A stretch of DNA of 64,000 nt, taken from positions 9,126,501 through 9,190,500 of the forward strand of contig JAXDDX010000004.1 in NCBI GenBank assembly GCA_034670405.1, given 5' to 3'. Source of the DNA: Hoplostethus atlanticus. Taxonomy: Eukaryota > Chordata > Actinopteri > Trachichthyiformes > Trachichthyidae. The first letter of the stretch is position 1. Every line of letters starts with the position of its first letter. Both the position numbers and the translations under genes were made by a program. The notes beneath the pieces are model-generated. The model ran no database searches. It was not told the DNA's origin and saw only the letters and a program-made list of their open reading frames with translations. Positions 24,108 to 36,900 of this stretch are shown here, in pieces.

Positions 24108-27100
24108 ATGGAGGACTCTGAAATCCAAACTGAGAGTGTTTTGCAGTCTTCAGAAAATGGTGTCCCACTTTTCAGCCCTGCAGTCACAGTAAACCAAATA
24201 TTACAAGCTAGTCCATGTAATGGTGAAGTAATACCAAGCTGGAGGGGTGCAGATTATTTCTATCAAAGCACATGTAAAGGTGAGGAGGTTTACAAAGGGC
24301 CACGTTTTCACGAAGAGCTTTGGAGCCAGTCTGCTCGTCTCCTGCAGCACAGACACCCGGCACAGCGAGGAGCGACTCCTGACAGGATGCATCTCCATCA
24401 GAAACCCCCTGAAGACTGTTACCCACTTGCTGCTGCAGAGACCCGTCAGGTGGCCATGAGAGGACCATGCAGTTGTTGGGATTGTGGCCACAACCAGCGT
24501 GGACCGACAGAGCCTGCAAGGAGAGACACAACTAGGTATATGAGTGGGAAAAACTGGGCCTCTTATGTTCAGAAATCCAAACAAAGAGACCAACAAGAGA
24601 TGCAATGCAATGCAATTCAACTTCTCTTGAAAGCTATGCACAAAGATAATCTATCTCCTTTTTTAATACTCAGGGGAAAGAATGAATACAGAGCTGCGCT
24701 TCAGCAGGACCTGGAGGAACTGGAGCCCCCCTTACCGCTGAGATCTGATATGGAGTGGCAACACTACAGTCCAACTCCACCCTTTCACCATTACTGGCAG
24801 CCATACAGTAAAGAAAATAGCCTTTGTATCTGAGTATACTGTATATATTGTATATTTCATTAGAAGCAACGGAGATGGGAAAAAAGTTTAAAAGCTTAAT
24901 TGATATGAAAGAGAAAATGCTGCCATTAAAGGTTACTGTATTTTTAAAAAAACGTCTTTATCCATCTAGCCATTGATTGAACACACATGCTCTTTTCACC
25001 AATACCAGCAACAGACTTACCTTTACTTACATTCACATTCAAACATTCTCGTTCACTTCCTCCACCCCTACCAGCCTATGTGCATTTGAACTAGCAACCT
25101 CCCGCTCACAAGCCTGCGTCTTTATTTTTCAGGCTCTTTATTGTTTATGACTATGTTTTGTGTGAGCAAACCTACATAATTCTGCACAGACCACCAACTG
25201 ACTATCACGTGATTACATGTAGCAATTCTTAAACTGTATCCACAGACCATCATTACATTACGGACGCCGGGTATTACCGCTCTGCAGGAGAAGGACAATG
25301 TTTTTACGGCATCAATCCGGTCAGTGGATACCCACCACACCCATGTCACTACCTTGCTCCCTGCCAGGACACAAGATCCTGGTTTGACCTGCAAAACTGG
25401 TAAATTAAATGAGAGGGAATGAAAATGTTTTTTCATGTCATCACATATCAGCTACATCTGATTCAGCTGAAGAGGCTTGGCTTGATTCTCATAAACGTTT
25501 GTCTACATTGTCGCTCCAGGCTCTGTCCTCATGGGAAGTTCACGAGTGGCAATGGCCCCCCTGGGAAGTTACTCAGTTAACGTGCCGCAGGTGTCCATCC
25601 CTCCTGTGGCGGGGCCCGTCGCAGGTCAGCGTGATGAACCTGAGTGACCCAGGACTCAGGAGTCCAGCGGGAGCAGGGGCTGCCTCCGATCCACATGTGA
25701 AGAGGAAAACCATCAGTCTACCCAAAGAGTGCAGTGAGTTGCATTCTGCTTCCTCTGAATTTACTGATGTGTAACTATGTGGTGCTACAAAAAAGGAAAG
25801 AGGGAAAGTTAGTGCCTTTGGATTCATATTGTTTACTACTCTCCTCTCAGGAAACATTTTTATAACCTATTCGGTGGATACAGCCTCAGAGATGGTCCCC
25901 TTTGTCGAATTTCTTACAAAGCAGGGTTTTCGACCAGCCGTAAGTTACTAAATCTTAAAACACAAGACATTTGTTTTCTGAATCAGAATAAAACAGTTTT
26001 ACAGTCCACTAACAGCCCTGGCTTGCCTAAAATCCACAGATTGATATATTTGATAACTCCTTTAGAGGCACGGACATCAACAAGTGGATGGACAGCTACC
26101 TAAAAGACGTAAGTGCACAAAGTAAAAAGCACAAAGTTTAATTGCTTATTAGCTGTTGCTTATTATTGTTTTATTGACTGTAAAGCGCTTTGGAAGTCAG
26201 ATGAAACCTGATCCCTGTGGGGGCAGATTCAGATAATAGGATATAGATGAGAGCACAACATAAATAAAGTTTACTTAATTTTACTTTATAGAGTTATGTA
26301 CAACTTTATAGAGTTAACTGCATAGACTTATATATAACGTATTAGAAATAAAGTTTAATATTAGTAAATTAGAGAAAAGTACAGCTCTATATGCACAGTG
26401 GTCCTCAAAAATATACATAGACTAAAAGCCTAAAATGTGCTGGATACAGTAATAATGAACACCAGATAGCGTCTCGGCTTATAGCACAGAGGGGGAACGC
26501 TGCCTGGCTTCAAGTGTATTGGGGTATATTAACATTGTAGACCAAAGAAGAAGAAAAGAAAAAAGTCTCAGGCAGTCTCTCCTGGAAAAAGCCTTTGTGT
26601 GCCTGTGAGTAATAACTGTGGTGCTTTTTTGCTTTTTTAAATCTTTGACATTATGCATTAGCCATTAAAATAAAAGCTTTGGACTATTTTTCTTTTTTCC
26701 TCCTTTGGTCTACACTTACCCTATTTTCTTGAATGGTTTCAAACACATTTCTTTTCAGACAGTAACTTTATAATTGTCTATGGAGAGTGATTATGTCCTT
26801 TTTATACAGCAATCTGTCCTGATTATCATCGCCATCAGTCCCAAATATAAGGCGGACATTGAAGGATCTGGAGCGGGCAGGCATGCTCTACACACCAAAT
26901 ATATCTACTCCATGGTCAGTAAATGTTTACTTTATAGTTTAGACATAATTCTAAGAGACCTGCTGATAGTTACTTGTATTCTTATATCTACTTGTGCCAG
27001 ATGCAGAATGAATTCATTCAACAAGGCAGCTTGAATTTCAGATTTGTACCCGTTCTCTTCCTTGATGCAACCCAGGTCAGAGAGTTTTGTGTGACAACTG

Positions 27101-27409
27101 ATTTTTTTTTGACACACCCACACAAGTTTTGCTGTTACTCATTCCCTGTCTTTTCTTGCTTTCCTGCCATCTCCCTTACACTCTCTCTATCACATAAATA
27201 TATATATATATATACACACACACACTCACTACTTACAGAAGCACATCCCAGGGTGGCTTCAAAACACACATGTTTACCGCTGGCCACAGGACACCGAGGA
27301 TTTGTTACTGCGGTTGCTGAGGGAGGAGAGATACATCGCCCCTCCGGTACCCATGGAGCTCTCCCTCATCATCAGGCCTGTGGCCCCAAATGCTGCAGCT
27401 ACACTGTGA
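24108..27409 (+). CDS. traf3ip2: TRAF3IP2 (Act1/CIKS), SEFIR adaptor of IL-17 signalling
   Basis: Cytoplasmic adaptor that joins IL-17 receptors to TRAF proteins through SEFIR-SEFIR contacts. Proposed coding exons: 24108-24535, 24674-24807, 25246-25399, 25520-25733, 25851-25939, 26040-26108, 26810-26914, 27001-27075, 27239-27409. The SEFIR domain is unmistakable across the last five: [83 protein letters not shown]. The N-terminal half is low-similarity and Pro/Gln/Tyr-rich, as in the family. The start [10 protein letters not shown] at 24108 is the first ATG in the exon with a fair context, but a longer open frame exists to 24021. Exon 25246-25399 hands on two bases, while the next exon reads best after one. 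Inside 25520-25733 the plausible frame shifts again near 25628, just before the SEFIR-compatible frame. With both single bases discounted the protein is about 478 residues (human about 574). Confidence 0.85.
27198..27228. repeat. (TA)n(CA)n microsatellite before last traf3ip2 exon
   Basis: TATATATA followed by CACACACA, close to the acceptor at 27238. Confidence 0.85.
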
Positions 27410-27441
27410 AGACACACTGTGAAGACACACTGTGAAGACAC

Positions 27442-27489
<48 letters not shown>

Positions 27490-27490
27490 T
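27401..27490 (+). repeat. 13-bp tandem repeat over the traf3ip2 stop, then (GT)n
   Basis: Three copies of ACACTGTGAAGAC starting at 27401, then a GT microsatellite to about 27490. The traf3ip2 stop TGA (27407-27409) lies in the first copy, and every copy repeats the CTG TGA stop context. Confidence 0.92.
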
Positions 27491-27599
27491 GTGTCTGTCT
27501 GGGTGTGTGTGTCTGGGTGTATCTTTGTGCTGTTCTGTCAATAACTCTCATATAGTTTTGTGATATTTGTACTTCAATGTTTTCGTGTACCAATTCATA

Positions 27600-27605
27600 A
27601 ATAAA
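27600..27605 (+). terminator. traf3ip2: traf3ip2 polyadenylation signal
   Basis: Canonical AATAAA about 190 bases after the stop codon. It is followed by a GT/T-rich stretch, so the 3'UTR is short. Confidence 0.65.
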
Positions 27606-28029
27606 TGGCTTGTTCTTAAAAACTGGGCTCAAAAATACACATTCAAGATAAACTATCATTGTACCTTTACTCATTTATTTCCTATTACTTTCTTCCTACT
27701 CTACTTTTAAGACACTGCATAACAGTCTGAGTTACACCATATTCCTAGTAATATGAGCAGGTACTCTATATCCTGTTTAACCTGTTGTTGATCCTATCTA
27801 CGGTCACGTAACCAGGAAATATAACATACCACAACTGACTGCTCAGTTCTTCTTTACCATTCAGGTCCCACTGAGTCATATGGGGGGTGGCTACTGCTTC
27901 TGTACAATTACTGTTTTTAGCTTCTACAGCTTCACAGTTAGAATATGTTTTGATGTTCTTCCATGAGCAAACCTTTATAATACAGTAATCCAACCTGTTG
28001 TAAGGTACAAAGCAGAGCACAAGAGGGCG

Positions 28030-28173
28030 CTGTTTTCAGACTCACCCTGAACTGGCTCATTGGTGAAGTTATTTATACTTTTTTTGGAAACATGTTTATT
28101 TTGAAGCTGCCATATGAAACCAAAGATTAGAACACACCATCTGAGATTCAGTTAAAGAGTGGTGAGTGATACG
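28030..28173 (+). promoter_or_regulatory. trdn: candidate trdn promoter and 5'UTR
   Basis: An inverted CCAAT (CATTGG at about 28058-28063) precedes a TATA-like TTATTTATA at 28069-28077, the right distance upstream of a short leader and an ATG at 28174. The A/T core also resembles a MEF2 site, which would suit a muscle gene. This is inferred from spacing only. Confidence 0.4.
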
Positions 28174-30909
28174 ATGTCAAACCCTTCAAAAGGACAAAGT
28201 AAAATCATTTTCAACCATGAATAGAATTATACTTATGATCACATCTAAGAGAGGGAGAAAGAAGCAGTGAACTACAGATATAATGTTAGGAAGGACAAAC
28301 TTTTTAACCACAGTTATCACCTGTGTTGTCTTTTCCCCGTGTTGGGGACGTGTTATGCTCCAATCCTGTTAGACCATCCTGCAGGCTGATAGCAGCCCCA
28401 CCAGCAGGGGTTCCCCATTCAGCCAACTGGTCTCACACACCCACCCTCAACCGCCAAAAAAGGCCTGACAGGGCTGCTGGTGTGCAGAACTCCAGCTAAG
28501 AATAACTCCAACCTTCTGGGGGGATCAAGTTACCTTGAGCCTCAGTATGCTCTGCTCTGACCTATACCCATGTGAGGCACCAGTGACGCTGGGTGGGATC
28601 TGCTGTCTGTCCCCCCTCACCCTATGCTTAGCTTGGCTCTCTCCTCTCCTGTTTTCCTTTACCCTGCCAACCCCAGACCCCCTTGTGCAATGCTGCCACA
28701 CCAGCAGCTCCAAATTTCCCACCACCTGTAATTTTTGTTTTATTTTAAAATTTCTTCATTTTCTTGGAGACGTTCCAGCCTGTGGATTATATGGGCCAGG
28801 AAACAAGACAATTAATTCGCTGCAATCACTGAGTGGAATTGGAATAATTTATTGACGGGGTCACAATTTCACTGACAAGTGGATGCTGATTGGATTTACA
28901 AAAGCTTTGCTTATTCCCTGCAGTCAGTTCTGTATGTACAGGCTTTGCCCCCAAGCGAAAGGATTATACCTGACATAGTCTTCATACCACCATGGTTGAA
29001 GGTAGGGCACATTTCTATAACAAAATAAACTATGTAATAAATAAATGGCAACGTTGTTTGTATAGGCTACCCTCTCTTAGGAAAATGTGGTGAAAGTTGG
29101 TTGCTATAAATACAGGATGTCATGTAGCCAGAGCATTAGCATTGCTCTCCTGTGTCATGACTGCTGCTGGGCTGACTGCTGGGCTTTCAACACCTTTCCA
29201 ATGTCACTTAAATCAAGTCTCCTTCTTCGTCCTATGTTACATGTTAAAAGAACTGGTATTTTATAACAAAACAATTAGTTTGAGAAATATCCTGGGCTTG
29301 AATGAAGTGTGTTTCCATGTAATGTACAATTGATTGAATCAAATATCTTTTAGTGACAATGCACATTGTGGTAAAACAGTGACACCATCTGTGGATCCTG
29401 AGTAATTCAGTTAAATAATAGGAACGTTTGGCTGTTTTTCCATCATCCAGTATTTGTTTTGGAGGAAGTGAATCATGAGACACAGGCAATCAGAGTTGAT
29501 TCACAGTTGGAAGATGTCTCAAAACCTTGGCACAGGGTCCCACTTGTAAAGTACACTCAGCACTGCCACACTGATTAGTTGACAATGCCAAGGACCTCGT
29601 TATATGCTATGACCAGCATTTTCCACTGTACTAAATAAATGGGAATCATGTGTATATATCTTTGGATAGCCTATGGATTGAAGTGGGACTGACATCTGAT
29701 TCTCAAATCATTTAAACTTTTATGGTTTTTAATCTAGCCGGATGTTTCCCTGTGAAATTTCAAATAAATTTAAGTTATTTAAGTTGTAACACTCTTAAGT
29801 GTTCTATCTACTTCAAATAATCCTACTCACAGACAGGGGATGAAATGGAACTTCAGTTAGCGAGTCCATAAAATAGAATACGATAGTCAGACTAGATGGC
29901 ATGACTCCACCATGTAATGTTTAAATCCCTGGATCATGAGGGAAATATCCGCCACCTGTCATATTTCCAGTCATGCCACACTAAATTCACCCTCCTGGCC
30001 AGAAACTTGATTAAACCGTGTTAATGTGTTCACCAAAAGTAAAGTGTTGAGCCGTCATTTGAAAAAAGAGACGCCTGACCTTTGTAAATTTCAAAAAGCT
30101 AGTGGAGTTCTTTGTTGACAAAATGATAACCCTTTCACAGACTACAGACATTAGATAATAATCCTTTCACATGTTTTAGAGACATTAGATGAGGAACTTC
30201 AGGTAATGATTTTTTCCAAGATGGCTATATAGTGTTATTTATCAAATACTGAATCACTGTGTTGGGTACACTGGAGGGTATTGATAGCATGAGCAGAAAT
30301 GCTGACTAGGCATACTGGAATGTTAGGAACAAATGTGACACAGCGGTTTCCCCAATACCTTTGAGACAGTAGACATGATGAATGAAAGTGTATACAGCAT
30401 GTATACAGTGTATACAGCATGCTACAATGCTGTATTGCACTGCACTGTTTTTGTTGTTGTTTTTGTTTTATTTATTTCTCTTGTAATTTGAAGTAAGATT
30501 AACATTGAAATAAATTACACTGATCATGTTTATACTGTCAGTATGCAGGGTTAGGGTTAGTGGGTATGTGGCAGTGTGTAAGATCACACTCAAAATAATT
30601 CAATTCAATTCAAGTAGGTTGAACAGAATAGGACCAACTTGATAATGCTGTGACATATTTGGTACTGCAACACACACAAGGATCTGCCGGTGCAGTCAAG
30701 TCTCACTCATTTATTTTCCTCTGCAGCCACTGCAGCAGTGGCTCCACCGGCGGGCTCGCTAAAGTCCAAAGGTTTGGGGCTCCTCAGGAAGCTGAGAGTC
30801 TCCGTGGAGCTGGTGATAGCCCTGGTTGCTCTTCTGACCTGGGGGGTCGTAGGCGTAGTGATGTTCGACTTTGTGGAGTACAAGACAGTCCCTGGTTAGT
30901 TACTCTCTC

Positions 30910-30949
<40 letters not shown>

Positions 30950-33900
30950 GTTCCTTCCTCTTCTCTTCTTTCCCTCCCTATTTCTCTAGCGCGTTCATTT
31001 AATTCTAGTTGTTTCCCACTCTTCACTTTTGCTTTGTTTCAATTTCCTGTCTTTCTGCCTGCTATGTGTTTCTTTCTCTCTCTCTTACATAAATGAACTA
31101 GGGAATCTGACATACTACACTGTCATTTGTTTATATTATGAAACGCAGCAAGCTCTGTAATTCTCTATTATAAAACATGCCTCGTTCTCTTCATGTGTGC
31201 CTGTGCTATTCTCAGACATTCAGGAAATCATTTTGGACCCTGTGCAAGCTGTGAATGATGCTGTTGATGAAGTATCCAGCCTGCTCCTTAAGGTTCAAGG
31301 TACATGAGAGAGACACTTTGCATGACAGACCTTGTTTATTGCAACAATACAGTAATTTCATGATACATCATTATTTTCTTGGCCCCAGAATGTGCTCCTG
31401 ATTTAAGTAACCCGACGTCAGCAGCCAGTTATGCAGCTGAGGAAATAACGGAAGCCAAGGACGGATTTGTTCACCACTTTTCTGATGAGGAGGGTATGAC
31501 AGATCATTCACACACTGACACTGTAGACTTTAACAGCTGCTGGACTTAACACACTCTGTAAGAGAACAGTAGTCTACATTTAAGCATAAATGTAATGATG
31601 ATTGTACTCATTTTTTCCCCAGGAAACTTCTACCTCAGCTATGTTGACCCTGTGGTCATTGGCAGAGGAGTTTTCCATTCTACTAATGACTACATGTGTG
31701 GCGTGGCGGACTCCTTCAGGGATTCGCTTTGTGCTGTACTGGATACTATAGTGGATACTATCTTGGAAATACATAAAGGTATCTACCCCGAATGTAATGG
31801 TCATTGCTAACTAAATATTTACTTTGTTTGCTTACCAGTTTCATACATAAACATAACAGAGTAATTACACTAATCACCTGATAATTCCTCGTTAAGGAAG
31901 ACTCTCTTGATTCATTTAAGCACTTCTAAAACTCTTGAATCATGACATAATACTTAAATTAATCAATTAATTTGCATTTTTGCTTTCATGAATGTCTTTG
32001 TTTTCCTCAGGAAACATTGACATTAGCTTCATTGACCCTGTGGTTGTTGGCAGAGGTGTCTTCAATAATACTAACGAGTTACTGTGTGGAGTGGTGGGCT
32101 ACATCCAGGATGTGCTCTGTGCCATCTTGGATACCACTCTGGATGTAGTGAAAGGTATCTACTCCTTGTTTTAACATTTCACTAATCTGTAATGTCATAT
32201 ATGGATGATATGTAATGGTTGACTGAGTGGAGATGAGCGTGATAATACCTTACGTTATCAACCATGTAACAAATGAATTACATATCATTCACTATTTATT
32301 CCTTATTAATGGCATATTGACTCTCTCAAGCAAAAACACAATTACATTACATTAGTTACATTAAAAAAAATATTACAATGAGTTATATTGTTTATTGAGA
32401 ATATGTAGAATGGTTTTGCTTGTGTGTCTCTATACATCTCTCAGTACTTTCTGTCAAGCTCACCTGATTGTTACATGGTGTTACATGTTCTTCAATGGCA
32501 GTATTGAAGGCCTTCACTGCCCCCTGTTGTCTGAATGATGAATCTGTCAGCCTATTACATGTATTTGTTTTTTATTTATTCTTCTCAGGAACCACCGACA
32601 TCAGCTTCATTGACCCCGTGGTGGTTGGCAGAGATGTCTTCAGTGTTACTAATGACTCTGTGAGTGGGATAGTGGGCTACATCCGGGACGCGCTGTGTGT
32701 CACCTTAGACACTATACTGGATATCGTAAAAGGTATCTGCTCCCTCTTTTAACATTTGGAACATTTTTCATTTCATATTATTATGATTGAGACAATGTTG
32801 CTGAATGCGGAATAACAGATCCATTACTAAATCAATATTGTTAACTATTGGCATGTGTCCGTTATGGAAGGCAAAAATAAAACTAAACTTAAAAAACAAA
32901 TGTAGAAAATTAATGTTACTAATGTGTCTCATGCAAATTTATCAAAATTGTTACATTGTATGCTTGTTATAGTAGTGAAAACTATTGATCACTGACTTCC
33001 TGTGGTTGTTTTGTTGTCTTCTTTAATGTTGGGTATAACAAAAAACATTGTATGTGTTTGATGAACTAGCTAATTTGAGTGTTGGCCTGAATGTATTTGT
33101 TCTTCTCAGGAACCACTGACATTAGCTTCATTGACCCTGTGGTTATTGGCAGAGATGTCTTCAGTGTTACTAATAACTCTGTGAGTTGGATAGTGGACTA
33201 CATCCAGGATGTGCTGTGTGCTATTTTGGATACACTATTGAATATAGTAAAAGGTACAGTATCTGCCCCTGGTTTTAACCGTTACCTAATCTCTCCGTAT
33301 CATTAGAAGTAATTTTCTGTAGCTGGCTGATTTGTGACTGCTTGCTTCTCAGTCTAATCATTAACTGAATTACTTATTGATGGATTCTCTGTTGATCAGA
33401 TATCCAGGATGCTGTGGGTTTCAGTCCCATGGCGGTTCTCAGTAGAACAGCAGAAATCATCACCGAGCAGATGAGCATGCTTGTGGGCTACCTCTCCAAC
33501 TTGCTGATGGGTGAACAAGGTACTCTTTAACATCGGAGTTCAAAAGTTATAATTACAGCTATTTTAGGAATATTGTCATAAATCATAAGTCTGGTAATGG
33601 AAATAACCTGTTAGTAGTATTAAGTACAGCTTTTGCTTATAATGTGGTGACCTTGCCTGTTTCAGGGATCATTCCTGAGGTGACCATTGACCCCATGAAA
33701 GTTGTCACAGACGCTCTACTGGAGATGACGGACAAGAAAGACTTGTTCTTGGGTTATATGTCGAGCATGCTCATCAGTGATCAAGGTATGCTTGGTTGTC
33801 TCATATACGTTGATATTCATATTGATCCAATAAGAAACAAGTGAACATGCAGTTTACAAATGTATTGACTCACTTTTGTATATTTCTCTTGTTTCTTGTT

Positions 33901-36900
33901 TTAGGACCTGTAGAGTCACCACCGGTTGTCAATGTAGTAACAGAAAAAGGTCTCTGTTGTTGATGTTGATTCATGTTGATATGAATTGTTTTAACATGGA
34001 CAGATACACAAGAACGGCATGTCTTTTTTCTCTTTCGTTAGATCACACTGTGGCTTCATCATCTGATATACATTTGGTGAGAAGGAAAGGTGGGTATCGA
34101 CAATATTTCTCTTTGCTGACAAAACTAGCAATCAGTCTTTTAAAAAATCTACACTAACTGCCTTTCATTATCATATTTTCTTTCAAATCTAGGTGAATTT
34201 TTGCCGCCTTTCGAAAAAGGTATGTAAAATGCCACCATATGTTACAGATATAGACTGCGCTCTGTGTATTTTTGCAATGTTTGCAGCCAGGCATTAGTGT
34301 GCATAGACTTGTTGATTGCTTTTTAAAACTGATACATTTTCCTTATTATTTGTTTCTGGCCTTCAATGCATGTCTCTGCATTCATTTTTTTGTGTCTTAC
34401 CACTTTATTTGACTTGGTTTCAAAGCTTGAAGTACTGTGAAACGTTATGTCAATCCCATTTGAATAAAATCCATTTTGCACTTTAAAATTAAAAAATAAC
34501 TGACTGCATGAACAAATATGCATTATCACTACTGTATATTTTCAATGTAATAAATGTCTTTATGCAACCAAGTGGTTATGGGTTTGATGACTGCCTGTAT
34601 CCCTCCCTTTGTCACACTGTCAGTTCATTGGATTTAACATTTTCGGGGCATTTCATGGAACTCTGCATTCATTTTGTGTTCATTATGTGTGTGTCTTGCC
34701 ACGTTTGTGCCCATTTCAAATGGTGGAATTTTTGTGGAGCACTGAGCATGAAAAATCACCTTCAATGTGAGTTTTTTGGAGTTGCACTCCTCTGAAACCA
34801 TTGTTGTTCCCTCCTGCATTGTCCACGCATCTTCTGTATGACTGGCTGCCATCTGTATTTCAACAATTTCACCATCGATAACATATGTATTTGGAATGTA
34901 TGCACTGTATGATGTTTGTTTTCCTTGGAATATTTCATTTTATCTTTGCATGGAATCATGCACATGTTTACACCACATGTTTCAAGTGTTAGTATTGATA
35001 ATATTGATTATAATTACAGTATCTTGGAGGTAATTTATTAGGGGGGTTTAGAGGGGGTTGATGGGGGGCCAAGGGTCAGTCAGAATGTCATTAAGCAGGT
35101 TTTGGTGATATCACCAAGCGGGGGCTTTCACTAACAGCAACATGTGGTGTATACTATAAAATGTCACTAACATTATGAATGTTCATCATCAGTTTTCATT
35201 TCACCCCATCAAATTCCTTCAGTGCCTTTAAAATAAGTTTGGATCTGCACTTCTGTGTCAAATGCCAAAGATGTAAAGGGCTAGTAAGAGAGATTACATG
35301 GCTTGATAATACAGTTGCAGAGATCATGCGTGCTGCCGAAGAGGAAGCTGCTGCTGCTGCTCCAGAGATAAGTGCTGCCCCAGACACAAAGGAGGAGGAA
35401 GGTGAAGTGCCCATTGAAGCTTCCATTGAAGCAGATGGGAAAGAGGCAGAGGAAGACAATGGTATTTGAAAAGATTGTCACTTCTCATGTCATCATTTTC
35501 CCTCTATAATGATATTCATTAATGAGTTACAAGATAGAGATGATGCAGGCACTAAATCTGTTGCTGTCACGTTAATAGCGACACATGTCGACGGTGAGGA
35601 AACGGAGCATGAACCATCACTGGAGGATGAGGAAATCTCTGATGATGACAGCAAGGAGGAGGAGAAAGAGGAAGAGGCAGAAGAGGCTAATACTGAGGAG
35701 GAGGAGGAGGAAGAGGAGGAGGAGGGTAAATCGGAACATTTGGAAGAAGGGGAGGAGGAGGAGGAGGAGGAGGAGGAAGAAGAAGAGGAAGAGGCACAAA
35801 AGGAAGCCTTGGATAGTGAGGAGGAGAAGGAGGTTATAACAAAGGAGGATGTGGCAGAGGTGGAAGAGGAGAAGGAGGAAGAAGCACAAGAAGAGGTGGG
35901 AACACAGGAGGAGGAGGAGGAGGAGGAGGAGGAGGAAATGAAAAGAGAGGAGGAGGAAGAAGAATTGAGACCAGAGGATGTAAAAGAAGAAGAGGAGAAA
36001 GATATTAAAACAGAGGAGGATGCAGTAGAGGAGGAGGAAGACATAAAAACAGAGGAGGAGGAAGAGGAGGAAGACATAAAAACAGAGGCGGGTGTGGCAG
36101 AAGAGGAGGAGGAAGACATAAAAACAGAGGAGGCTGTAGTAGAGGAGGAGGAAGACATAAAAACAGAGGAGGGTGTGGCAGAAGAGGAAGAGATAAAAAC
36201 AGAGGAGGCTGTAGTAGAGGAGGAGGAGGAAGACATAAAAACAGAGGAGGGTGTGGCAGAAGAGGAGGAGGAGAAAGAAAGAAAAACAGAGGAGGCTGTA
36301 GTAGAGGAGGAGGAGGAAGACATAAAAACAGAGGAGGGTGTGGCAGAAGAGGAGGAGGGGGAAGAGATAAAAACAGAGGAGGGTGTGGCAGAAGAGGAGG
36401 AGGAAGAGATAAAAACAGAGGAGGCTGTAGTAGAAGAGGAGGAAGACATAAAAACGGAGGAGGGTGTGGCAGAAGAGGAGGAGGAGGAGGAAGAGATAAA
36501 AACAGAGGAGGCTGCAGTACAAGAGGAGGATGAAGCAGAGGAGCAAGAAGAAGATCATAACATAGATGCTCAAGATGACCTCACTGTCAAAGATGAAGTC
36601 AGTGATGAGGATCATGAAGACGTTGGAGGAGAGCTTGATGAAGAAGAGGAGGTCAAGGACCTTAATCTAGGTGATAGCGATGAGGAGGAAGAGCAGGAGA
36701 TCGAAGAGGCAGACTCTGATGCCACTCTCCACGAAGATGTTGAGGCCAGAGATGATGATCATGAGGATGATGATGATAAAGGTCTTGATGGTGAGGAAGA
36801 TGAAGAGAATATTGAAATGGTTGCCATTGATCAAGATGATCAAGATGAAGATCAAGATGTAAAAGCTGATCAAGAAGATCAAGAAGTAGAGATGAAAGAT

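Noticed and set aside
24536-24673. Treating 24021-24833 as one long traf3ip2 exon
   Set aside because: A donor at 24536 and an acceptor CTCAG at 24673 enclose a 138-base in-frame stretch of intron-like composition. Retention would keep the frame, so it cannot be fully excluded, but splicing is more likely.
35493-36615. Long minus-strand Ser-rich and Leu/Phe-rich open frames
   Set aside because: Complements of the GAG/GAA-rich acidic triadin exon. Low-complexity shadows, not genes.
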